Shown: positions 8,032-16,264 of the stretch, one piece after another | Layout of the letters: each line of letters starts with the position of its first letter | Numbering within the stretch: position 1 is the first letter of the stretch | Assembly (NCBI GenBank): GCA_945872875.1 | Contig: CAMCBB010000011.1 | Location: forward strand, 1-26,467 | DNA from: Flavobacterium psychrophilum | Lineage (GTDB): Bacteria > Bacteroidota > Bacteroidia > Flavobacteriales > Flavobacteriaceae | Reading direction: 5' to 3' | Length of the DNA: 26,467 bases | The notes under the pieces: model-generated | Told to the model about the DNA's origin: nothing | The model's database searches: none | Seen by the model: only the letters and a program-made list of their open reading frames with translations | Made by a program: the position numbers and the translations under genes

Positions 8032-9024
8032 TTAGTTCAATAAGCTGTCTAATTTTTCTTGTAATTTAGAATCTGATGGTCTTAATTCATCTGCACTAAG
8101 CACAACACCTTTTGGATCAATTAATATAAATCTTGGAATTGAATTAATTCCAAATGAGGTAATAAATTCAGAATACCAGTTTTTATCTGCAAATAATTGA
8201 ATTCCACCAAGTGATTTATCAGTGACGAATTTTTTCCATTTTTCGTGGTCTTTATCTTCATCAACAGAAATACTTACAAATGCAATTTTTTTATCGTGGT
8301 ATTTTTCTTCAATTTTTTGAAGAAAAGGAATTTCTCCTCTGCAAGGTCCACACCAAGTTGCCCATACATCAATATAAACATACTTACCTGCTAAATCTGA
8401 TAATTTAGTTTTACCACCAGCGTGATTTTCATAATCAAAAGTTGGTGCTGTTTTTCCTACAACATTTTTAAGAGCTTGTGAAGATTTGTACTCCATTTGC
8501 ATCCCAAAAAATTCTTGTGTCATGTTCTTTTTAACTTGAGCTTTAAAATTAGGATCAAAATCACCTTTTTCTAATTTTTCAAAATCAACTTTCTTTTTTT
8601 CATCAAAGGCCAAATAAAATGCATCTTTATCTTTTTCAAAGTTTTCAGTTCCAAAAACTTCGTTGTTTATTGCTTGCTGAGCTAAGAAGTTGTTTTCTCC
8701 TGATCCTTTTCCTGTATAAGAAAGAGTTTCGTCAAATAGTTTTGCATCCATTTTTAATTTTAAATCAAATCCTGGTTTCAAAAATAATTGTGCATATTCT
8801 TGCCCGTCGAACATAACATAAAAACCATCTTTAACATCAAATTTGTCAGAAAACAAACCATTCTTGTCAATTTTAATTTCTTTTACAATTGCATTTTTAT
8901 TGTCTTTAATGTAAATAACATCTCCATTTCTATTTGCAATCTCTGCCTGAAAATTTACCTTTTCTTGTGCAAACCCAAATGAAGTCATCGCTATTGCACA
9001 TAAAATTAAAACTATTTTTTTCAT
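8032..9024 (-). CDS. TlpA-like thioredoxin-family periplasmic protein with DUF4369-type N-terminus
   Basis: A 330-aa exported protein. The start chosen is ATG at 9024, giving a clean signal peptide (MKKIVLILCAIAMTSFGFAQ); an upstream in-frame ATG at 9054 would bury it and overlaps the predicted promoter. Residues about 25-110 look like the DUF4369 beta-rich domain often fused to thioredoxin folds in Bacteroidetes. Residues about 185-330 are a TlpA/ResA-type thioredoxin domain with WCGPC (C225, C228) and a cis-proline in SIPRF (P297). It probably acts as a periplasmic thiol-disulfide oxidoreductase, for example in cysteine reduction during cytochrome c maturation or a stress response; the partner is unknown. 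It is monocistronic, convergent with the efflux operon and divergent from aspS. Confidence 0.9.
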   Translation of the reverse strand: MKKIVLILCAIAMTSFGFAQEKVNFQAEIANRNGDVIYIKDNKNAIVKEIKIDKNGLFSDKFDVKDGFYVMFDGQEYAQLFLKPGFDLKLKMDAKLFDETLSYTGKGSGENNFLAQQAINNEVFGTENFEKDKDAFYLAFDEKKKVDFEKLEKGDFDPNFKAQVKKNMTQEFFGMQMEYKSSQALKNVVGKTAPTFDYENHAGGKTKLSDLAGKYVYIDVWATWCGPCRGEIPFLQKIEEKYHDKKIAFVSISVDEDKDHEKWKKFVTDKSLGGIQLFADKNWYSEFITSFGINSIPRFILIDPKGVVLSADELRPSDSKLQEKLDSLLN

Positions 9025-9051
9025 ATTATTTTTTTTGATAATTAATAAAAC

Positions 9052-9059
9052 CAAAAGTA
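9052..9059 (-). promoter_or_regulatory. -7 element for the TlpA-like gene
   Basis: Minus-strand TACTTTTG matches TAnnTTTG exactly and lies 27 bases before the ATG at 9024. No TTG is seen at the -33 distance, so the upstream half is weak. Confidence 0.5.
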
Positions 9060-9124
9060 ACCAAATTTATTTATGTCATTTCATCATTAAGAAAAATTTA
9101 GTGTTTATTTCGTTGGAAGTTTTT

Positions 9125-9132
9125 TACTTTTG
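9125..9132 (+). promoter_or_regulatory. -7 element for aspS
   Basis: TACTTTTG matches TAnnTTTG exactly. The predicted start is near 9139, giving a leader of about 40 bases before the ATG at 9181. No good -33 TTG is seen at the usual spacing; the TTG at 9113-9115 is too close. The leader begins with a small hairpin at 9137-9152. Confidence 0.5.
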
Positions 9133-9180
9133 CATCCGAGACCGAAGGTTCGAACTGTTATTTATAAAAAAATATTCCAA

Positions 9181-10932
9181 ATGTATAGAAGTCATAATTG
9201 TGGCGAATTAAACGCTAGTCATGTTAATGCCCAAGTTACCCTTGCCGGATGGGTTCAAAAATCAAGAGATAAAGGATTCATGAATTGGGTGGATTTGCGC
9301 GACCGTTATGGAATTACGCAATTATTATTTGACGAAAGTCGTTCAGAAAAAAGCGTTTTCGAATTGGCTAAAACTCTTGGAAGAGAGTTTGTCATCCAGG
9401 TAAAAGGAACCGTTATTGAGCGTGAAGCCAAAAATAAAAATATCCCAACGGGAGATATCGAAATTTTGGTAACCGAAATGACAATTCTTAACGCTTCCCT
9501 AACTCCGCCGTTTACTATAGAAGATGAAACCGACGGTGGTGAAGACATCCGAATGAAATACCGTTACCTAGATATAAGAAGAAACCCAGTAAAAAATAGT
9601 TTGCTTTTTCGTCATAAAGTAGCGCAAGCGGTAAGAAATTACCTTTCTAATTTAGATTTCTGCGAAGTAGAAACGCCTTATTTAATTAAATCTACTCCCG
9701 AAGGAGCAAGAGATTTTGTGGTTCCTAGCCGTATGAATGAAGGTCAATTTTATGCACTTCCGCAATCACCACAAACTTTCAAGCAGTTATTGATGGTGGG
9801 TGGAATGGATAAGTATTTTCAAATTGTGAAATGTTTCCGTGATGAAGATTTGCGTGCCGATAGACAACCAGAGTTCACTCAAATCGATTGCGAAATGGCC
9901 TTTGTAGAACAAGAAGATATCTTAAATGTTTTTGAAGGATTAACCCGACATTTACTGAAAGAAATACACGGCTTGGAGGTTGAAAAATTCCCAAGAATGA
10001 CCTACGATTACGCCATGAAAACCTACGGAAATGATAAGCCAGATATCCGCTTCGGGATGGAATTTGGTGAATTAAATGCCGTTGCGCAACATAGAGAATT
10101 TCCAGTATTTAATTCGGCCGAATTAGTAGTTGGTATTGCTGCTCCAGGTTGTGCCGCTTTTACAAGAAAAGAAATTGATGCCCTAATTGATTGGGTAAGA
10201 CGTCCACAAATTGGTGCTTCAGGAATGGTTTATGTAAAATGTGAAGAAGACGGAACTTATAAATCATCGGTAGATAAATTTTACGATCAAGCCGATTTAG
10301 CGCAATGGGCAAAAGCTACAGGCGCTAAAGCAGGTGATATGATTTTTGTGCTTTCGGGCCCAGCAGATAAAACAAGAACACAACTTTCAGCATTGAGAAT
10401 GGAATTAGCAACGCGTTTGGGATTAAGAAATCCAGCCGAATTTGCTCCGTTATGGGTCGTTGATTTTCCATTATTAGAATTAGATGAAGAATCAGGAAGA
10501 TGGCATGCAATGCACCATCCATTTACGTCTCCTAAACCAGAAGACATGGAATTGCTAGCAACCAACCCAGGTAAAGTTCGTGCTAATGCTTATGATATGG
10601 TTTTAAATGGAAATGAAATTGGTGGAGGTTCGATCCGTATACATGATAAAGCAACCCAACAATTGATGTTTAAATATTTAGGTTTCACCGAAGAAGAAGC
10701 CCGCAATCAATTTGGATTCTTAATGGATGCCTTCCAATTTGGAGCGCCACCCCATGGAGGTCTAGCCTTTGGATTGGATCGATTGGTAGCCATTCTTGGC
10801 GGTCAAGAAACTATAAGAGATTTTATTGCGTTCCCAAAAAACAATTCAGGTAGAGATGTAATGATTGACGCTCCATCAGTAATTGATGATTTGCAATTGA
10901 ACGAATTACATATCAAATTGGATATGAGGTAA
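9181..10932 (+). CDS. aspS: Aspartyl-tRNA synthetase
   Basis: A 583-aa class IIb synthetase that charges tRNA-Asp with aspartate in the cytoplasm. The start is ATG at 9181 ([16 protein letters not shown]), the standard AspRS N-terminus; an in-frame TTG at 9130 lies inside the promoter. Domains in order: OB-fold anticodon-binding domain (about 1-110), catalytic core with motif 2 ([19 protein letters not shown], about 218-236), the GAD-type insertion typical of bacterial AspRS (about 280-400), and motif 3 (GLAFGLDRL, 527-535, with Arg534). Length matches bacterial AspRS. It is a single-gene transcript with its own promoter and terminator. I cannot tell from this window whether it also charges tRNA-Asn. 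Confidence 0.98.
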   Translation: MYRSHNCGELNASHVNAQVTLAGWVQKSRDKGFMNWVDLRDRYGITQLLFDESRSEKSVFELAKTLGREFVIQVKGTVIEREAKNKNIPTGDIEILVTEMTILNASLTPPFTIEDETDGGEDIRMKYRYLDIRRNPVKNSLLFRHKVAQAVRNYLSNLDFCEVETPYLIKSTPEGARDFVVPSRMNEGQFYALPQSPQTFKQLLMVGGMDKYFQIVKCFRDEDLRADRQPEFTQIDCEMAFVEQEDILNVFEGLTRHLLKEIHGLEVEKFPRMTYDYAMKTYGNDKPDIRFGMEFGELNAVAQHREFPVFNSAELVVGIAAPGCAAFTRKEIDALIDWVRRPQIGASGMVYVKCEEDGTYKSSVDKFYDQADLAQWAKATGAKAGDMIFVLSGPADKTRTQLSALRMELATRLGLRNPAEFAPLWVVDFPLLELDEESGRWHAMHHPFTSPKPEDMELLATNPGKVRANAYDMVLNGNEIGGGSIRIHDKATQQLMFKYLGFTEEEARNQFGFLMDAFQFGAPPHGGLAFGLDRLVAILGGQETIRDFIAFPKNNSGRDVMIDAPSVIDDLQLNELHIKLDMR

Positions 10933-10958
10933 TTAATATTAAATTCGCAACTAGTTTG

Positions 10959-10997
10959 AAAGCAGTTATTTAAATAATAAAAAATAACTGCTTTTTT
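10959..10997 (+). terminator. aspS terminator
   Basis: Thirteen-base perfect stem AAAGCAGTTATTT (10959-10971) and AAATAACTGCTTT (10982-10994) with a 10-base A/T loop. The right arm runs into six T (10992-10997). It starts 26 bases after the aspS stop codon. Confidence 0.88.
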
Positions 10998-11095
10998 ATT
11001 TCATTTACTGAAAATTATTCAAATATTTACTTGAAAATCATTCATTTATAAATCAACTTTGTTAAAAATATTTTCATTTTTTATTTATTTTTTGT

Positions 11096-11124
11096 TTGCT
11101 ATGTCATAAATAAGTATATCTTTG
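11096..11124 (+). promoter_or_regulatory. Promoter of the cold-shock gene
   Basis: TTG (11096-11098), 18 bases, then TATCTTTG (11117-11124), an exact TAnnTTTG. Predicted start near 11131, about 20 bases before the ATG. The DNA upstream (10998-11095) is A/T-rich and holds no gene that I can see. Confidence 0.75.
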
Positions 11125-11151
11125 AACATTATTAATTTTTTACATTATAAA

Positions 11152-11352
11152 ATGCGCACAGGAACAGTTAAATTTTTCAATGAATCAAAAGGTTACGGAT
11201 TCATTACAGATGATGAAAATGGAAAAGACATTTTCGTTCATGCTACAGGTATTAAAGCGGAGTCACTAAATGAAGGTGATAAAGTTTCTTACGAAGAAGA
11301 AGAAGGAAGAAAAGGTAAAGTGGCTGCTCAAGTAGTAGTTATCGAAGACTAA
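11152..11352 (+). CDS. Cold-shock domain protein (CspA family)
   Basis: A 66-aa single cold-shock domain protein, a small five-stranded beta-barrel that binds single-stranded RNA or DNA and melts mRNA structure. RNP1 (KGYGFI) and RNP2 (DIFVHATG) are both visible, after the MRTGTVKFFNESKGYG start. The start is ATG at 11152; an in-frame TTG at 11122 sits within the -7 promoter element and is rejected. The C-terminal part carries an EEEEGRKGKVAA stretch. It is monocistronic, with a good promoter and a strong terminator. The short leader gives no room for a long thermosensor of the E. coli cspA type, so cold induction by that route is unlikely. Which of several Csp paralogues it is cannot be told. 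Confidence 0.95.
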   Translation: MRTGTVKFFNESKGYGFITDDENGKDIFVHATGIKAESLNEGDKVSYEEEEGRKGKVAAQVVVIED

Positions 11353-11383
11353 TATATATTATTTTTTGGTTACCTAATGGTTA

Positions 11384-11412
11384 AACGCCCCAATAAATTG
11401 GGGCGTTTTTTT
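11384..11412 (+). terminator. Cold-shock gene terminator
   Basis: Stem AACGCCCCAAT (11384-11394) and ATTGGGGCGTT (11397-11407), closed in practice with a 4- to 6-base loop, followed by T residues to 11412. It lies 31 bases after the stop codon and isolates the nuo operon from upstream transcription. Confidence 0.9.
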
Positions 11413-11490
11413 ATACCTAATTATTTTATTTAGAATTGGTTTAAATAGCTGATTTTAACCAATATTTATGAAACGATTAACCCTAGGTTT

Positions 11491-11520
11491 TTGCGAATTA
11501 AATAATGCAATGTATATTTG
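11491..11520 (+). promoter_or_regulatory. Promoter of the nuo operon
   Basis: TTG (11491-11493), exactly 19 bases, then TATATTTG (11513-11520): a perfect match to the Bacteroidetes housekeeping promoter. Predicted start near 11527, a 28-base leader before nuoA. It is the best promoter in the window and is probably the source of the whole 14-gene transcript. The rest of the gap (11413-11490) shows nothing I can assign. Confidence 0.85.
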
Positions 11521-11554
11521 TGCAAATTTTAAAAAAGACTAAAAGAATTACGCT

Positions 11555-11920
11555 ATGCAATCTACACAACATGACTATATTCCAATACTAATGCAAGCAC
11601 TTCTTGCAATAGGATTTGTTGTTGCAACTATCATTGGATCAAGCTTTTTAGGTCCAAAAAGACATTCAAAAAATAAAGACAAAAACTTTGAGTGTGGAAT
11701 AGAATCTGTAGGAAATGCGCGTATCCCATTTTCTGTTAAATATTTTTTGGTAGCCATACTTTTTGTGCTTTTTGATGTGGAGGTTATCTTTTTATATCCT
11801 TGGGCAATAAATTTTAAAGAATTAGGCCTTGATGGTATGCTAAAAATGATTGTTTTTATGTTATTGCTTTTGGTAGGATTCTTTTATATTATCAAAAAGA
11901 AAGCCCTAGAGTGGGAATAA
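11555..11920 (+). CDS. nuoA: NADH-quinone oxidoreductase subunit A
   Basis: A 121-aa membrane subunit of complex I with three predicted helices (about 10-32, 60-82, 93-112). The family signature is clear: FECGIESVGNARIPFSVKYF (46-64) and FDVEVIFLYPWA (73-84) with the acidic pair D74 and E76. C47 lies in the loop that borders the quinone chamber. It is the first gene of the operon. The ATG at 11555 is the first one downstream of the promoter in this frame. Length is normal. Confidence 0.96.
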   Translation: MQSTQHDYIPILMQALLAIGFVVATIIGSSFLGPKRHSKNKDKNFECGIESVGNARIPFSVKYFLVAILFVLFDVEVIFLYPWAINFKELGLDGMLKMIVFMLLLLVGFFYIIKKKALEWE

Positions 11921-11950
11921 TTAATATTGAATTTAATTACGAATTATAAA

Positions 11951-12496
11951 ATGAGTGATTCTAAAATAAATATGGTTGCTCCTCCAGAAGGAGTTACAGG
12001 AGAAGGATTTTTTGCAACAAAGCTTAACGATGTTGTTGGATTAGCTAGAGCCAATTCGCTTTGGCCTCTTCCATTTGCAACTTCTTGTTGCGGAATTGAA
12101 TTCATGGCAACAATGGCATCGCATTATGACTTAGCTCGTTTTGGAATGGAGCGTGTGAGTTTTTCTCCTCGTCAAGCGGATATGTTATTGGTTATGGGAA
12201 CTATTTCTAAAAAAATGGCCCCTATTTTACGTCAAGTATACGAGCAAATGAGCGAGCCAAGATGGGTAATTGCTGTAGGGGCATGCGCTACATCAGGTGG
12301 AGTTTTTGACACCTATTCTGTTTTGCAAGGAATAGATAAAGTGATCCCTGTAGATGTATATGTTCCGGGTTGTCCTCCAAGACCAGAACAAATTGTAGAC
12401 GGTGTAATGCAGTTGCAAGAATTGGTAAAGAACGAATCGGTAAGACGAAGAAATTCACCAGAATATAAAGAATTATTAGCTTCTTATAACCTATAA
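11951..12496 (+). CDS. nuoB: NADH-quinone oxidoreductase subunit B
   Basis: A 181-aa peripheral subunit that holds cluster N2, the last iron-sulfur centre before quinone. Ligands are the tandem C46-C47 (TSCCGIE), C112 (GACATSGG) and C141 (VPGCPPRPE). The start is ATG at 11951 (MSDSKINMVAPPEG); an upstream in-frame TTG at 11927 lies in the A/T-rich gap. The 30-base gap after nuoA has several AATT words but no regular 7-base period, unlike the longer gaps of this operon. nuoC begins 1 base after its stop codon. Confidence 0.97.
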   Translation: MSDSKINMVAPPEGVTGEGFFATKLNDVVGLARANSLWPLPFATSCCGIEFMATMASHYDLARFGMERVSFSPRQADMLLVMGTISKKMAPILRQVYEQMSEPRWVIAVGACATSGGVFDTYSVLQGIDKVIPVDVYVPGCPPRPEQIVDGVMQLQELVKNESVRRRNSPEYKELLASYNL

Positions 12497-12497
12497 T

Positions 12498-13019
12498 ATG
12501 GCTTTAGAAACGAACACAATACAAGAAAAATTAATCAAAACATTTGGCGATAAAGTTTTGAACTTTCAAATGAGTCGCGATATTTTTTCTTTCGAAGCTA
12601 CCCCTGATGCAATTCACGAAGTAATTCGAACCCTTAAAGTTGAAGAAGATTTAAACTTCCATTTCCTAACCGATTTATGTGGAGTGCACTATCCAGAAAA
12701 TGAAGCAAGCCATCAGTTTGCTGTAGTGTATCACCTGCACAATTGGGTAGAAAATGTTCGATTAAGAATCACCACTTATTTATCGGGAGAAAATCCAGAA
12801 GTAAATACAATTACCGATTTATTTTTAACTGCCAATTGGATGGAAAGAGAAACTTTCGATTTTTATGGCATTAATTTTATTGGCCATCCACAGTTGAAAC
12901 GAATTTTAAATATGCCGGAGATGGTTTCACATCCAATGCGTAAAGAATTCCCAATGGAAGATGGCGGAAGAACAGATAAAGACGATCGTTTCTTTGGAAG
13001 AACAGCAAATAATGGATAA
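12498..13019 (+). CDS. nuoC: NADH-quinone oxidoreductase subunit C
   Basis: A 173-aa peripheral subunit (30-kDa family), separate from NuoD rather than fused as in E. coli. The family signature is WMERETFDFYGINFIGHPQL (114-133), followed by KRILNMPEM and HPMRKEFPM. It carries no cofactor and docks against NuoD and NuoB at the connector. The start ATG is 1 base after nuoB. Its stop codon overlaps the first heptad of the repeat spacer that leads to nuoD. Confidence 0.95.
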   Translation: MALETNTIQEKLIKTFGDKVLNFQMSRDIFSFEATPDAIHEVIRTLKVEEDLNFHFLTDLCGVHYPENEASHQFAVVYHLHNWVENVRLRITTYLSGENPEVNTITDLFLTANWMERETFDFYGINFIGHPQLKRILNMPEMVSHPMRKEFPMEDGGRTDKDDRFFGRTANNG

Positions 13020-13046
13020 TTATCAATTATCAATTTATAATTAAAG
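13019..13046 (+). repeat. 7-base tandem repeat spacer between nuoC and nuoD
   Basis: Four units fill the gap exactly: ATTATCA, ATTATCA, ATTTATA, ATTAAAG. They begin at the last base of the nuoC stop codon and end at the base before the nuoD ATG. AATTAT (13018-13023) can pair with ATAATT (13037-13042). Confidence 0.65.
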
Positions 13047-14282
13047 ATGTCAGACTTATTATTATTACCAGAGCATCGCTATGCCAAAATCATTGAACAG
13101 ACGCGCAACGAAGACGGAAGCGAACTTTCAATACTAAATCTTGGGCCAACGCACCCGGCAACACATGGTATTTTTCAAAATATCTTGTTAATGGATGGAG
13201 AGCGTATCCTTGATGCAGAACCAACTATTGGTTACATTCATCGTGCCTTCGAAAAAATTGCAGAAAACCGTCCTTTTTATCAAGTAAATGTCTTGACAGA
13301 TCGTATGAACTACTGTTCTTCGCCTATCAATAACATGGCTTGGTGGATGACTGTTGAGAAATTATTAGAAATTGAAGTTCCAAAAAGAGCCCAATATTTA
13401 AGAGTTATCGTAATGGAATTGGCTCGAATTGCAGATCACTTAATTTGTAATTCGATTCTTGGTGTTGATACCGGTGCCTATACTGGATTTTTATATGTAT
13501 TTCAATTTAGAGAAAAAATATACGAAATCTACGAAGAGATTTGTGGTGCCCGATTGACTACCAACATGGGTAGAATTGGTGGATTTGAAAGAGAATGGTC
13601 TGAAGAGGCATTCAAAAAATTAGATACTTTCTTAACTGATTTTCCAGTTGCTTGGAAAGAATTTGAAAACCTATTCGAAAGAAACAGAATCTTTATTGAT
13701 CGTACGGTAAATGTAGGGCCAATAACTGCGGAATTGGCTATGCAATACGGATTAACAGGTCCAAATTTAAGAGCAGCAGGAATCGATTACGACGTAAGAA
13801 AAGCACAACCTTATTCTTCTTATGAAGATTTTGATTTTGAAGTTCCGGTAGGAAAATCAGGAGATACCTACGATCGTTTTTGTGTTCGTAATGCAGAAGT
13901 TTGGGAAAGTATAAGCATCATCCGTCAAGCATTAGCAAAATTACCTGAAGGTCCAATTCATGCTGATGTTCCTGATTACTACCTTCCTCCAAAAGAAGAT
14001 GTATACCACAATATGGAAAGTTTAATTTATCACTTCAAAATTGTGATGGGTGAAGTTCCAGTTCCGGTTGCCGAAATTTATCATGCTGTAGAAGGTGGTA
14101 ACGGAGAATTAGGAATGTACTTAGTAACCGATGGTAGTAGAACACCATACCGTTTACACTTTAGAAGACCATGCTTTATTTATTACCAAGCGTATACCGA
14201 AATGATTAAAGGCGGCATGTTATCGGATGCTATTGTAATATTATCCAGTTTAAATGTAATTGCAGGAGAATTAGACGCATAA
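13047..14282 (+). CDS. nuoD: NADH-quinone oxidoreductase subunit D
   Basis: A 411-aa peripheral subunit (49-kDa family, related to the large subunit of NiFe hydrogenases) that forms the quinone site with NuoB. Visible marks are GPTHPATHG (33-41) with H36 and H40 near the quinone head group, YIHRAFEK (63-70) where E. coli-type proteins have LHRGxEK, and LTDRMNYCS (83-91) with the conserved Tyr89. The C-terminus ends in the usual GELDA. Length is normal. The change from HRG to HRA in the signature is a difference I note but do not interpret. Confidence 0.97.
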   Translation: MSDLLLLPEHRYAKIIEQTRNEDGSELSILNLGPTHPATHGIFQNILLMDGERILDAEPTIGYIHRAFEKIAENRPFYQVNVLTDRMNYCSSPINNMAWWMTVEKLLEIEVPKRAQYLRVIVMELARIADHLICNSILGVDTGAYTGFLYVFQFREKIYEIYEEICGARLTTNMGRIGGFEREWSEEAFKKLDTFLTDFPVAWKEFENLFERNRIFIDRTVNVGPITAELAMQYGLTGPNLRAAGIDYDVRKAQPYSSYEDFDFEVPVGKSGDTYDRFCVRNAEVWESISIIRQALAKLPEGPIHADVPDYYLPPKEDVYHNMESLIYHFKIVMGEVPVPVAEIYHAVEGGNGELGMYLVTDGSRTPYRLHFRRPCFIYYQAYTEMIKGGMLSDAIVILSSLNVIAGELDA

Positions 14283-14361
14283 AAAATAAGATTGCAGAAT
14301 GCAGAATTTAGAATGCAGATTGAAAAATCTAAATCCTAAATCCTAAATCTAAAATTAAGAA
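14283..14361 (+). repeat. 7-base tandem repeat, hairpin-forming spacer between nuoD and nuoE
   Basis: Left half: GCAGAAT, GCAGAAT, TTAGAAT, GCAGATT (14294-14321). Right half: TCTAAAT, CCTAAAT, CCTAAAT, CTAAAAT (14328-14355). The two halves are partly complementary, about 14 of 18 positions along 14305-14322, suggesting an imperfect hairpin. The repeats stop 6 bases before the nuoE ATG. Confidence 0.7.
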
Positions 14362-14892
14362 ATGGAAAGATCACATATCAAACAAGAAATAAACATGACT
14401 GAATCTTTGATGACTCGCATCAATGAATTAATCAGTCATTATCCAGAAGGCAAAAAGAAATCGGCTTTACTTCCTGTATTGCATGAAGTTCAAGATGCTC
14501 ATGACAATTGGTTAAGTACCGATTTACAAATAAAAGTAGCTGAAATTCTAGAAATACAACCTATTGAGGTTTTTGAAGTGGTGACTTTTTACACCATGTT
14601 TAACCAAAGACCAATTGGAAAATACATGTTTGAATTTTGTCAAACTTCGCCATGTTGTCAAAATGGGGTTGAAGATTTAATGGATTACACGTGTTCTAAA
14701 CTTGGAGTAAAAGTAGGTGAACCAACTGCCGACGGACAATTTGAAGTTCGCGGAGTGGAATGTCTAGGTGCTTGTGGATATGCGCCAATGATGCAATTGG
14801 GAGACTTTTACCAAGAGCATTTAACCAAAGAAAAAATTGATCAGTTAATAACTGACTGTAAAGACGGAAAAATCACTTTACACGATAAATAG
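14362..14892 (+). CDS. nuoE: NADH-quinone oxidoreductase subunit E
   Basis: A 176-aa subunit of the NADH-oxidising module (24-kDa family), a thioredoxin-like fold holding 2Fe-2S cluster N1a. Probable ligands are C93 and C98 (CQTSPC) and C134 and C138 (CLGAC). The start is taken at ATG 14362 (MERSHIKQEINMTESL), which as I recall resembles flavobacterial homologues. ATG at 14395 (MTESLMTR) is a reasonable alternative and would still leave the full domain. An additional Cys (C99) follows the second ligand. nuoF begins 4 bases after its stop codon, fitting equal production of the two partners. Confidence 0.95.
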   Translation: MERSHIKQEINMTESLMTRINELISHYPEGKKKSALLPVLHEVQDAHDNWLSTDLQIKVAEILEIQPIEVFEVVTFYTMFNQRPIGKYMFEFCQTSPCCQNGVEDLMDYTCSKLGVKVGEPTADGQFEVRGVECLGACGYAPMMQLGDFYQEHLTKEKIDQLITDCKDGKITLHDK

Positions 14893-14896
14893 TATC

Positions 14897-16264
14897 ATGG
14901 GAAGAAAAATATTATTAGACAAAATCAATGTTCCGGGGATAAAAACTTATGAAGTATATCGCAAAGAAGGCGGTTATGCATCTGTAGAAAAAGCGTTGAA
15001 AAAAATGACCCCGGATGAAGTTGTAGAAGAAGTAAAAACTTCGGGACTTCGTGGTCGTGGTGGCGCAGGATTTCCAGCCGGAATGAAATGGAGTTTCATC
15101 GAAAAAAAATCAGGTAACCCAAGACATTTAGTTTGTAATGCAGACGAATCGGAACCAGGTACTTTTAAAGACCGTTTCTTAATGGAATACATTCCGCACT
15201 TATTAATAGAAGGAATGATTACTTCAAGTTACGCATTGGGTGCCAACCTATCGTATATCTACATTCGTGGAGAATATATGTGGGTATATAAAATATTAGA
15301 AAAAGCCATCGCCGAAGCAAAAGCTGCTGGGTGGTTGGGTAAAAATATATTAGGATCTGGATACGATTTAGAACTTTATGTTCAAATTGGTGCTGGTGCC
15401 TACATATGCGGTGAAGAAACGGCTTTATTAGAAAGTTTAGAAGGAAATCGAGGAAATCCTAGATTAAAACCACCATTTCCAGCTGTAAAAGGACTTTGGC
15501 AAAATCCAACCGTTGTAAATAATGTTGAAACAATTGCTGCTGTGCCATGGATTGTAAATAATTCGGGTGCTGATTATGCGGGAATAGGAATAGGCCGTTC
15601 TACAGGAACCAAATTAATTTCGGCTTCTGGAAATATTAAAAACCAAGGTGTTTACGAAATTGAATTGGGATTATCTGTTTATGAATTCATGAATTCGGAT
15701 GAATATTGTGGAGGAATGCAAACCGATAGACCGCTTAAGGCATTGGTGCCTGGAGGAAGTTCGGTGCCTATTTTACCAGCAAATTTAATCTATAAAACGG
15801 CTGCTGGCGAAGACCGATTAATGACTTACGAAAGTTTATCTGACGGAGGTTTTGCAACCGGATCGATGCTAGGTTCAGGCGGATTTATTGTATATGATGA
15901 CAGAGCTTGTATTGTGCGTAACACCTGGAATTTTTCAAGATTTTACCACCATGAAAGCTGCGGACAATGTACGCCATGTAGAGAAGGAACAGGATGGTTA
16001 GAAAAAGTATTGTGGAGAATTGAAAACGGCCAAGGTCGTGAAGAGGATATCGAATTGTTATGGAGCATCCAATCTAAAATTGAAGGAAACACCATCTGCC
16101 CATTAGGGGATGCTGCTTCTTGGCCAGTTGCTGCGGCAATTCGCCATTTTAGAGACGAGTTTGAATACCACATTCGTTTCCCAGAAAAAGTGAAAAATAG
16201 AGATCACTTTGTTGCTGAACCTTTTGAAAAAGTAAGGCATTTAATAACAAAGCAAGAAGTTTAA
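14897..16264 (+). CDS. nuoF: NADH-quinone oxidoreductase subunit F
   Basis: A 455-aa subunit (51-kDa family) that binds NADH, FMN and 4Fe-4S cluster N3, the electron entry site of complex I. The glycine-rich nucleotide region is GLRGRGGAGFPAGMKW (50-65), the FMN-binding region is around GAGAYICGEETAL (165-177), and the N3 ligands are C355, C358 and C361 (ESCGQCTPCREGTGW) and C401 (NTICPLGD). Length is close to other bacterial NuoF. Presence of both NuoE and NuoF indicates true NADH oxidation, unlike the complex I versions that lack this module and use ferredoxin. Confidence 0.98.
   Translation: MGRKILLDKINVPGIKTYEVYRKEGGYASVEKALKKMTPDEVVEEVKTSGLRGRGGAGFPAGMKWSFIEKKSGNPRHLVCNADESEPGTFKDRFLMEYIPHLLIEGMITSSYALGANLSYIYIRGEYMWVYKILEKAIAEAKAAGWLGKNILGSGYDLELYVQIGAGAYICGEETALLESLEGNRGNPRLKPPFPAVKGLWQNPTVVNNVETIAAVPWIVNNSGADYAGIGIGRSTGTKLISASGNIKNQGVYEIELGLSVYEFMNSDEYCGGMQTDRPLKALVPGGSSVPILPANLIYKTAAGEDRLMTYESLSDGGFATGSMLGSGGFIVYDDRACIVRNTWNFSRFYHHESCGQCTPCREGTGWLEKVLWRIENGQGREEDIELLWSIQSKIEGNTICPLGDAASWPVAAAIRHFRDEFEYHIRFPEKVKNRDHFVAEPFEKVRHLITKQEV

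Noticed and set aside
9137..9160. T-arm-like GGTTCGAAC considered as a tRNA fragment
   Set aside because: No acceptor, D-arm or anticodon arm can be found around it.
9130..9180. TTG-initiated N-terminal extension of aspS
   Set aside because: It starts inside the -7 promoter element; the ATG at 9181 begins the standard AspRS N-terminus.
11122..11151. TTG-initiated extension of the cold-shock protein
   Set aside because: The codon overlaps the -7 element and precedes the predicted transcript; the domain starts at MRTGTVKFF.
14294..14355. Tandem repeats considered as a small CRISPR array
   Set aside because: Units are 7 bases with no unique spacers and no cas genes are nearby.
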